NCBI GenBank assembly: GCA_017883205.1
Contig: JADGNZ010000019.1
Coordinates: 44,918 to 108,917 of the forward strand
Direction of reading: 5' to 3'
DNA length: 64,000 bases
From: Thermoanaerobaculia bacterium
Lineage (GTDB): Bacteria; Acidobacteriota; Thermoanaerobaculia; Gp7-AA8
Shown: positions 56,345-64,000 of the stretch, one piece after another
How the letters are laid out: the number at the start of each line of letters is the position of its first letter
Position numbering within the stretch: position 1 is the stretch's first letter
Position numbers and translations under genes: made by a program
The notes under the pieces: model-generated
What the model was told of the DNA's origin: nothing
Databases searched by the model: none
The model's input: the letters and a program-made list of their open reading frames with translations, nothing else

Positions 56345-57037
56345 TTGAAAAAACGCTTCCCCTACTACCCGATCTACATCGACATCGAGGATCACGCGGT
56401 CTTGATCGTCGGCGGTGGAGTTGTCTGCGCGCGGAAGGCGGAGACGATGATGCGTTACGGCGGCCGGGTGACGATCGTCAGTCCGGAGATCACGGACGAG
56501 ATTGCGGCGTGGGAACGCGACGGCGCGCTGGTCGTGCATCGCAAGCGGTATGAGGAGGCTGATCTCGACGGCGCGTCGATCGTCATCGCCTCCACCGACG
56601 ATCCATGCGTGAACGCGCGTGTCGCTCGCGACTGCCGGCGCCGCAAGGTTCCGGTCAACGTGGTCGACGTCACGCACCTCTGCGAGTTCATCGTCCCGGC
56701 GATCATCGAAAAGGGATCGATCCAGATCGCGATCTCGACCGGAGGAAAGTCACCGGCGCTCGGCCGGACGCTCAAGGAAGATTTGCAGCGGACGATCGGA
56801 CCGGAGTACGCCGAGGTGAACGATCTGCTCGGTACGCTGCGGAAAGAAGCGAAGCGCATCCTTCCGACGGACACCGACCGCAAGCGCTTCTTCGACGGGA
56901 TCATCACCGCGGGCGTTCTCGAGATGCTGCGCGAGGGACGAAAGCGTGAGGCGTACCAGGCGATCGTCAGTGCTTGTGATGCCGAGGGAGTGCCGGTGAG
57001 TCAGGAATTGCAGGAGCGGCTGGCGTCGGCGATGTAG
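56345..57037 (+). CDS. Precorrin-2 dehydrogenase/sirohydrochlorin ferrochelatase-like protein (CysG N-terminal/Met8 type)
   Basis: A 230-residue protein from a TTG start at 56345 (LKKRFPYYPIYIDIED). The NAD-binding loop is VLIVGGGVVCARKAETMMRYGG. Other motifs are VTIVSPEI, IVIASTDDPCVNARVARDCRRR and VNVVDVTHLCEFIVPAIIEKG, then ISTGGKSPALGRTLKEDL. It oxidises precorrin-2 to sirohydrochlorin for siroheme or heme. The reading frame continues upstream through the inverted repeat, which is unlikely to be coding. Confidence 0.88.
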   Translation: MKKRFPYYPIYIDIEDHAVLIVGGGVVCARKAETMMRYGGRVTIVSPEITDEIAAWERDGALVVHRKRYEEADLDGASIVIASTDDPCVNARVARDCRRRKVPVNVVDVTHLCEFIVPAIIEKGSIQIAISTGGKSPALGRTLKEDLQRTIGPEYAEVNDLLGTLRKEAKRILPTDTDRKRFFDGIITAGVLEMLREGRKREAYQAIVSACDAEGVPVSQELQERLASAM

Positions 57038-57046
57038 GCTGCACCG

Positions 57047-58622
57047 ATGGAATCGGCAGCGGTCAATCGACAGTCGCAGGATGATCCGCTCGTCCCTGCT
57101 CCGACCCCCGACCTCCGATTCCCGACAGCCGCAGTCATCATCGCGCTGTACGCATTGCTCGCAGCGATCGTCATTCCAGTCTTTCCGCATTTCCCGTCGC
57201 CGAATGAACTGACACGCTGGGTACTGGTGGCGTCGGCCGTCGACGACCACTCACTAGAGGTCTCGCGAGCGGCGCGCATTCTTGGACCGCAGTTCGAAGA
57301 TCTCGCCGTCATCGACGGACGGCAATACTCGAACAAGGCGCCGGGTGCTGCTCTCGTTGACTCGCCCGGCTACCTGCTGGCGCGTCCATTCGCCGGGCCG
57401 CCGTCGCCGGGCAATCTGCGCCTGGTGCTGACCGCGATGCGTTGGTTCGGCGCGACGCTACCCCTTCTGCTCGCCGCGCTCGGCTTCGCGCATTACGCTC
57501 GCGCGCGTGGCGGCGATCCTGCGCTTGCGATTGCGGCCATGCTTTTCGCCACGCCGCTGTTCGCGTACGGACTCCTTCTTTTCTCCCACGCACTCACCGC
57601 CGCGGCCCTCTTCGGCGCATGGCTGCTGCTCTACCTGCGCGATCGCGGAGGGTTCGTTGCCGGCGTGCTGATCGGCGTCGCCGTCGCGTCCGAGTATCCG
57701 ACCCTCGTCCCCGCGCTCGTCCTGATCGGAGGTCTTCTGGCACAGCGCTCGTGGGGACGGCTCGCGCGCGTGGTCGCGGGGGGCGCACCGTTTGCGCTGA
57801 TGCTGGCGATCTACCAGAAACTCGCGTTCGGCAGCGTCCTGGCGTCGCCGTACACGTATGAGAAGTTGCCCGAGTATCGAACACTCGCGCACACCGGCCT
57901 GTTTGGCTTACAGGCGCCGAACCTTGGAATCCTGATGCGACTTCTGTTCGATCCGGCGCGCGGACTCTTCGTCTTCGCACCGGTCATTGCCGCAGCACTC
58001 CTGGCGATTCCCGCGGCAAAGCGGGCGTTGCCCCGCGCCGCGTTCGTGACGTTGCTTCTGACCCCGGCGGCCCTCATCGCCGTCTACGCGGGCTATCCGA
58101 ACTGGCACGGCGGCTGGAACGTCGGTCCGCGCTACGTCGCGGGCGCGATTCCGTTTCTACTCTTCCCGCTGGCGTTCGCGCGTGGCCGCCACATCGCAGC
58201 GATTCTTCTCGGCGCATCGGCAGCAGCAGTCGTTCCGATCACGCTGACTTTCCCGTTTCCGGACCGCAGTTTCATCATGCCTTGGTCCACGCTCGCACTG
58301 CCACTGCTTCGCGACGGCCTCGTCGCGCCGAACTTCTTCCATCTCATGTGGCGGCCGCTCGCCATCGTCATTCCGTTCGCGATCGTCGCGGCAGCAATCA
58401 TCATCGCAACGAAGCGGAATGCTCTGCTCGCCGCGCTCGGCGCACTGCTGATGTTTGCCATCGGTTCGCTGGCGCCAGCGCCGTCACTCACGCAGCAACT
58501 GCGGATCGGCTACATCCAGGAGGTCTACTTCGAACAGCGCGGAGCGATGGCGCGCGCTGTCGGAGGTCTTCCACTGCCACCGCGTGCCGTCGCGCGCGCA
58601 CGCGCGGAAGCGAGCTTGCCGC

Positions 58623-58642
<20 letters not shown>
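57047..58642 (+). CDS. Polytopic membrane protein, GT-C/glycosyltransferase-39-like
   Basis: A 531-residue protein with about 11 hydrophobic helices after a polar N-terminus. An early loop has an acidic and basic pattern (RILGPQFEDLAVIDGRQYSNKAPG). The segment YAGYPNWHGGWNVGPRYVAGAIPF is typical of dolichyl/undecaprenyl-linked mannosyl- or arabinosyl-type transferases. The N-terminal 25 residues include a translated word repeat (PTPDLRFP). The donor and acceptor are not predictable. Confidence 0.7.
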
Positions 58643-59405
<763 letters not shown>

Positions 59406-59467
59406 GGGCGCGCGAGAATAACACAGCGCAAATAGAGGACCTTCCGACTCGACTACAATCGCGAGCC

Positions 59468-61999
59468 GTGAGTGACAAGCCTCCGATACCGGTCAGCCGC
59501 CGCACCGATCTGCTCGCGCTCGGCCTTCTCTTTCTGATCGCGACGATCTGCTTCGCCGATGTACTGGCCGGCATCAACCAGCTCTACATGCGCGACATGA
59601 CGCGCTACTACTACCCTGCCAAGCAGATCGTCCGCGAGGTCGCGCAGCATGGTGAGTTTCCGTACTGGAACCGCTACTTCTCCGCCGGCCAGCCGCTCGC
59701 TGCGAATCCGGAGCATGAAGTCTTCTACCCGCTCACCTGGCTGATTCTCCTGCCGAGCTACGACCTCGGGTACCGGCTCCTGGTCCTCATTCACATCTAC
59801 ATCGCGCTGTTCGGCATGTATGCCCTCTTGCGCTCGATGGACCTCCGCCCGCCGGCCGCGTGGATGGGGGCGTTATCGTTCGGTCTCGGCGGCCTCTTTC
59901 TCTCCTACATCAACCTTCTGCCGATTCTTTTCTGCGCTGCGTGGATTCCCCTCACGTGTCTTTACGTCCGGCGATTCCTCCTGCGACGCAACATGCGCGA
60001 CTTCGCGGCGGCGGCGCTCTTTCTCGGCATCCAGTTCCTGGTCGCGGAGCCGACCACGGTCATGCAGACCGGACTCCTGATCGGGATGTACGCGCTCTAT
60101 CGGGGCTGGTACAGCCGGCCGCGCGTCTCGAAGCTCATCACGCGCGTGCTCTGGATCGCGTTCATTTCGGCGACCGGCTTCTTGCTCGGCGCGGCACAGA
60201 TTCTTCCGGCGATCGATCACGTCCGCGACTCGGCACGTTCTCGGCCGTTCGACTTCGACCTCGTCAGCGCCTGGAGCATGCCCTGGCCGAAGTTTGCGGA
60301 GCTCATCTACCCGAACGTCCTCGGCCACATCTCGATCGGCAACGTCATGTATTACTGGGGTGGCGGGCTTTATCCCGGGATGGCGTCGCCGTTTCTGTTC
60401 AGCATCTACGTCGGCATCGCCGTGATCGCGCTCGCCATCGGAGGCGCCTTTGCACGGCCCCGAGGCGGCCGGCTCGTTCTCATCATCGTTTTCCTTTCAT
60501 CGCTGCTAGCCGTCGGCGGACACACGCCTCTCTACCGCTGGCTCTATGACGCCGGGATCGCCACGTCCATCCGTTATCCCGAGAAGTTCATCCTCATGGC
60601 GGTTTTCGCGTTGATCATCTTTGCCTCGCAGATGCTCGATCGGATGCTGGATGGCGATGAAGACGTCCGCAGCGGAGCGCTCGGCTTTGCGGCGGCATCC
60701 ACGCTCGTCGCCGCCGGAATTGCTATCTCTGCGTTCACTCCGATCTATCCCCGTCTATTCATCCTCTTAGGCAAGATAAGCGACTTTTCCTCGATCAAGA
60801 AAGCATGGGCTCTGACTGCCGGTGCCGGTCTCACGTATCCGCTCTCACTCTCTCGCACCGACTGGGTCTTCGCCACGCTGCGCGGCCTCATTCTCATCGC
60901 GCTGCTGCTCATGGTTCGCAAGCGGCACCGGCGGGTATGGCTTGCCGCGGCTGCTCTTTTCGTGACGATTGATCTCGTCTTCGTCACGTACGAGCTCAAC
61001 CCTCGAGAGCCGCGGCGATTCTTTGATCCGCCGCGGGCCGCGGCAGCACTCCCGCCGAATCGACACGACTTCCGCGTCTTTCATGAGGCCGACTGGTACG
61101 GAACGGAAAAACCAGCGCAGCACTATTTTTCGACCGGAAGTGCTGTCTATTGGGTTGTTCGGAATGGACTCTTTCCGATGACGCCGGCAGGAGCACACAT
61201 CCAGACGGTTCTCGAGCGCGACTACGACAAGACATCGTTGCTGCCGACCGTCGATCTCGTCGACTCCGTGTGGGATGTCAAACGCTCAGGCCGCGCCGAG
61301 TGGTGGAAGCCATTCATGGCCATGTCGAACGCCTGGTTTCGCGCAACGTTCAGAGACTTCGAGCGCGAGAAGAAACGGAACCACGGCGACTTCAAGGAGT
61401 CGATTCCGATCGGCTTCGAGGAAGGGCCGCACTATCCGCGCTACTACTTTTCAAACCAGGTCATCACCATCCGCGATCGCGAGGACTTCGTCAAACAGTT
61501 GAGCACCTGGACTTTCAGCCCGCTGGTCGCATTCATCCCTCGTCCTTCGTTCGTCCCCGCGGCCGGAGTGGTCAGCCATATCGTCGAGACCGCGAACACC
61601 GTCAACCTCGACGCCGAGTGTGCGGGCCAGGGCTTTCTGGTCATGAGCGTGACGCCGCACAAGTACTGGACCATTCGGGTCGACGGATCGCGCGTGCCGG
61701 CGATTACGACGAACATCGGTTATCAGGGAATCATCCTCACACCGGGACGTCACCACGTCGAAATGGTGTATCGCAATGAGCTCGTGCGCGTCGGGATGCT
61801 GGTCTCGTTGATTACCGCCGCTTTCCTGATTGGCATTCTGATCGTCTACCGCAAACCGGGCGATGGCGCATCCGCACTGCCTGCCTACGAAGAACGGATT
61901 CATGTCGTCGCGGATCCCGCCGGAACACACGTCGAGCCGGCAACGGTCGAAGTGTTGGACGGGGAACCTTCGCCGGACTCCGGCGGTCAAGCGGGTTGA
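59468..61999 (+). CDS. YfhO-family membrane protein
   Basis: An 843-residue protein from a GTG start at 59468. About 12 N-terminal transmembrane helices are followed by an extracytoplasmic beta-rich domain (about 560-790) and a last helix. MRDMTRYYYPAKQIVREVAQHGEFPYWNRYFSAGQPLAANPEHEVFYP is the conserved YfhO loop region (described here in part). YfhO-type proteins glycosylate lipids or teichoic-type polymers outside the membrane. The 3' end is followed by the M20 peptidase gene after 4 bp. Confidence 0.8.
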   Translation: MSDKPPIPVSRRTDLLALGLLFLIATICFADVLAGINQLYMRDMTRYYYPAKQIVREVAQHGEFPYWNRYFSAGQPLAANPEHEVFYPLTWLILLPSYDLGYRLLVLIHIYIALFGMYALLRSMDLRPPAAWMGALSFGLGGLFLSYINLLPILFCAAWIPLTCLYVRRFLLRRNMRDFAAAALFLGIQFLVAEPTTVMQTGLLIGMYALYRGWYSRPRVSKLITRVLWIAFISATGFLLGAAQILPAIDHVRDSARSRPFDFDLVSAWSMPWPKFAELIYPNVLGHISIGNVMYYWGGGLYPGMASPFLFSIYVGIAVIALAIGGAFARPRGGRLVLIIVFLSSLLAVGGHTPLYRWLYDAGIATSIRYPEKFILMAVFALIIFASQMLDRMLDGDEDVRSGALGFAAASTLVAAGIAISAFTPIYPRLFILLGKISDFSSIKKAWALTAGAGLTYPLSLSRTDWVFATLRGLILIALLLMVRKRHRRVWLAAAALFVTIDLVFVTYELNPREPRRFFDPPRAAAALPPNRHDFRVFHEADWYGTEKPAQHYFSTGSAVYWVVRNGLFPMTPAGAHIQTVLERDYDKTSLLPTVDLVDSVWDVKRSGRAEWWKPFMAMSNAWFRATFRDFEREKKRNHGDFKESIPIGFEEGPHYPRYYFSNQVITIRDREDFVKQLSTWTFSPLVAFIPRPSFVPAAGVVSHIVETANTVNLDAECAGQGFLVMSVTPHKYWTIRVDGSRVPAITTNIGYQGIILTPGRHHVEMVYRNELVRVGMLVSLITAAFLIGILIVYRKPGDGASALPAYEERIHVVADPAGTHVEPATVEVLDGEPSPDSGGQAG

Positions 62000-62003
62000 A
62001 CCG

Positions 62004-63413
62004 ATGCGTCGCTGGCGTTGGCTGCTCGTCTTCGTAGTCGTTGTACTCGCACTGATCACCGGACTGCTCGTCTACAACAAACAGACGAATGACGAGATCA
62101 ACTCGCAGTTGTGGATCCCGAAGCCGGTAACGATCACGCCGGCCGTCGCGCTTCTGCAGCAGTACGTCCGCATCGATACGTCGAATCCGCCCGGCAAGGA
62201 GCTCGCCGGCGCGCGGTTTCTGGCCGTTATCCTCGGGAAGAATGGCATCAACGCCGAGATCATCGAGTCAGCGCCCGGCCGCGCAAACGTCTACGCCCGG
62301 CTGCCAGGGAAACAGCACGAGTCCGGACTACTCCTTCTCAATCATATCGACGTCGTACCCGCAGATAAGGAAGGCTGGACTCGTCCGCCTTTCGGGGCCG
62401 AGCTCCGACTCAATCAGCTCTATGGACGTGGAACGCTCGACATGAAAGGCATCGCGGTCTGTGAGCTCCTGGCGTTCATCGATCTCGTGCGCTCGCATCG
62501 CACCCCTGCGCGCGACATCGTGTTTCTGGCCACCGCCGACGAGGAGGCCGGTGGGCAGATGGGTGTGGCCTGGTTGCTCCAGCACCGTCCCGACATCTTC
62601 GCGGGCATTCGCTACGCTCTCAATGAAGGGGGCATTACCGAGACCACGCAGGAGAACATCCGCTATTTCGGCATCGAGATCGGCACCAAAGTGATGGTCA
62701 AGCTGCTGCTGCACGCGCCGGATCGTCAATCGATGCAGGCGCTGCGCATCGCGCTCGAGCCGTTCATGACGCCCGCCGATCCGGACCGAGTGCTCCCGGA
62801 GGCGCGAGAGTTCATGCACGACCTCGCCCCGTTGCGGGTCGAACAGGGACAATATCTCGATGACATCAACCGCACCATCGCCGCCGGCAAGTTCTGGCTC
62901 TTGCCCTCGGGTTATCTCGAGCTGACGCAGAACGTTCTCTATCCAGGGTCGATCGATCCCGACGGTGCTTCCGGTGTCTCCATGCGCGTCAATCTTTACG
63001 ATCTGCCGGACGAGAATCCGAACGCCCGCATCGAATGGCTGCGCGCCATCGCTTCACGATATGGCGTGACGATCGCGCAAGTAATTCAGAAGAGTGGCCC
63101 GGCCCCCATGAGCTCGCGCCACACGCCGATGTTCGCTCTCATCGCCTCCGAGGCGCTGAAGCAGTATCCCGGGGCGCGAGCCGGAAGTGAAATCCTGGTG
63201 GTATCGACGAACGACTCGCGGTATCTCCGCGCGAAGGGAATCGATGCCTACGGGTTGATGCCGTTTCCTACCGACTGGAACCAGACCCTGGGAATCCACT
63301 CCATCGATGAGCGGCTACGCGCCGACTGGTTCGATCACGGCGTGAATTTGATGAAGAACATCACCCATCGTTTCGCCTTCGGCCGACCAGCCGGGGTATC
63401 GCTTCGACCTTGA
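62004..63413 (+). CDS. Membrane-anchored M20-family metallopeptidase
   Basis: A 469-residue protein with an N-terminal transmembrane anchor (WLLVFVVVVLALITGLLVY). Zinc-site motifs follow: LLNHIDVVPA (His, Asp), YGRGTLDMKG (Asp), FLATADEEAGG (Glu pair) and ALNEGG. A C-terminal histidine is in NQTLGIHSIDERL. It resembles carboxypeptidase-S/PM20D1-like enzymes, larger than typical cytosolic aminoacylases. It is close behind the YfhO-like gene and probably co-transcribed. Confidence 0.88.
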   Translation: MRRWRWLLVFVVVVLALITGLLVYNKQTNDEINSQLWIPKPVTITPAVALLQQYVRIDTSNPPGKELAGARFLAVILGKNGINAEIIESAPGRANVYARLPGKQHESGLLLLNHIDVVPADKEGWTRPPFGAELRLNQLYGRGTLDMKGIAVCELLAFIDLVRSHRTPARDIVFLATADEEAGGQMGVAWLLQHRPDIFAGIRYALNEGGITETTQENIRYFGIEIGTKVMVKLLLHAPDRQSMQALRIALEPFMTPADPDRVLPEAREFMHDLAPLRVEQGQYLDDINRTIAAGKFWLLPSGYLELTQNVLYPGSIDPDGASGVSMRVNLYDLPDENPNARIEWLRAIASRYGVTIAQVIQKSGPAPMSSRHTPMFALIASEALKQYPGARAGSEILVVSTNDSRYLRAKGIDAYGLMPFPTDWNQTLGIHSIDERLRADWFDHGVNLMKNITHRFAFGRPAGVSLRP

Positions 63414-63519
63414 CACAATTTGTCAGGAGGCCGACGCTAAATCGTCAACGAATGCAGGGGCAACCATATGAATCGCCCGCAAACCTCTCATTCAAAAGAG
63501 ACTTCGCAATCGAGACGCT

Positions 63520-63535
63520 CGGCACCTCGCTTGCG
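63520..63535 (+). promoter_or_regulatory. Sigma-54-type promoter of the pilin gene
   Basis: CGGCACCTCGCTTGCG matches the -24/-12 consensus TGGCAC-N5-TTGC with the exact GG-to-GC spacing. The expected start site near 63546 leaves about 20 nt of leader, containing AGGAGGGG, before the pilin ATG. Sigma-54 control of pilA by PilR-type activators is well known. Confidence 0.65.
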
Positions 63536-63565
63536 ATAACAGCCTCTCATATAGGAGGGGTCCAA

Positions 63566-64000
63566 ATGATTAGAAAGAACCAGAAGGGTTTCACTCTCAT
63601 CGAGCTGTTGATCGTTGTCGCGATCATCGGCATTCTCGCTGCGATCGCTATTCCGAATTTACTCACGGCAATGGCGCGGTCGAAGCAAAAACGAACCATG
63701 GCCGACATGCGTACCGTCGCTACGGCCTGGGAAGCTCGCGCAACGGACGTCAACGGGTACAGCGCCGCAGGGGCCTACACCATCCCCTCAACAGTATCGA
63801 CGCCGACCCAGATGTCAGGAATGCTGTCGCCGACCTACATCAAGGTGCTCCCCCCGCACGACGGCTGGAACAACAACTGGGAGTACCGCGTCGGCGGTCA
63901 GAATTACGCAATCATCTCCTATGGCAAGGACGGCGTGGTGTCGAATAGCTCTGGGACATCCTTCGCGGGCGGCCCCACGACGAACTTCGACTGCGACATC
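63566..64000 (+). CDS. Type IV major pilin-like protein (partial)
   Basis: The frame opens with MIRKNQKGFTLIELLIVVAI, a short type III prepilin leader ending in Gly before the FTLIE sequence (Glu5 of the mature pilin). It continues with the hydrophobic N-terminal helix (IIGILAAIAIPNLL) and a variable C-domain that includes GWNNNWEYRVGG. It runs off the window after 145 codons. AGGAGGGG precedes the ATG. The final part resembles type II secretion pseudopilin GspG-like sequences as well, so major pilin versus pseudopilin is open. Confidence 0.9.
   Translation, partial: MIRKNQKGFTLIELLIVVAIIGILAAIAIPNLLTAMARSKQKRTMADMRTVATAWEARATDVNGYSAAGAYTIPSTVSTPTQMSGMLSPTYIKVLPPHDGWNNNWEYRVGGQNYAIISYGKDGVVSNSSGTSFAGGPTTNFDCDI

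Overview
The window is a high-GC chromosomal segment of a Gram-negative (diderm) heterotroph. LpxC (lipid A), ExbD, type IV pilin, NtrYX, a tricorn-like peptidase, a large NAD-glutamate dehydrogenase, a split methylmalonyl-CoA mutase and a bacterial tetraether-synthase-like radical SAM enzyme together suggest an Acidobacteriota-like bacterium. This placement is inference from gene content; no rRNA lies in the window.

Layout. 1-1905: end of an acyl-CoA carboxylase carboxyltransferase, a DUF3011 secreted protein, the B12-binding subunit of methylmalonyl-CoA mutase and an acetyltransferase. 1992-14809: the classical translation/transcription cluster rimP-nusA-infB-DUF503-rbfA-truB is present in canonical order on the minus strand, but is interrupted by accessory genes. 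These are an Lgt-like/tetraether-synthase-like/membrane-protein operon, orn, an ECF sigma factor with a FecR-type protein, and a dioxygenase-like lipoprotein with YceI. 15001-24692: secreted protein, RluD-type pseudouridine synthase, CPA2 antiporter, orphan ExbD, tricorn-like protease, a racemase-family protein lacking both catalytic cysteines, and a DUF1905/YjbR protein.

24775-35301: response regulator, a peroxiredoxin whose peroxidatic cysteine is an in-frame TGA (probable selenoprotein), a compositionally distinct SLOG-DUF4062 gene (candidate immune or nucleotide-signalling protein), NAD-glutamate dehydrogenase, the large subunit of methylmalonyl-CoA mutase, and a VapBC locus followed by a tandem array of antitoxin-like units. 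35637-42691: methyltransferase, Ig-like secreted protein, metallophosphoesterase, subtilisin-family protease and tRNA-Gly.

42778-53156: ntrX, ntrY, a DUF4390 gene, lpxC, smpB, a 21-bp minisatellite array next to a second VapBC-type pair, an archaeal-type GAPDH-like enzyme, accD and folC. 53070-64000: polytopic membrane proteins and a GT2 glycosyltransferase (probably envelope glycan or lipid assembly), glyA, a siroheme-synthase N-terminal enzyme, an M20 peptidase and a type IV pilin preceded by a sigma-54-type promoter.

Intergenic regions are rich in dispersed inverted repeats built from short words (for example CACAGAGACACAGAG and GGGAGTCGGGGGTCGG). One such element lies inside a membrane-protein gene. 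The strongest unusual items are the selenocysteine peroxiredoxin with a SECIS-like hairpin, the SLOG-DUF4062 gene, the tetraether-synthase-like operon, the multiplied antitoxin units and the minisatellite flanked by duplicated toxin-gene ends.
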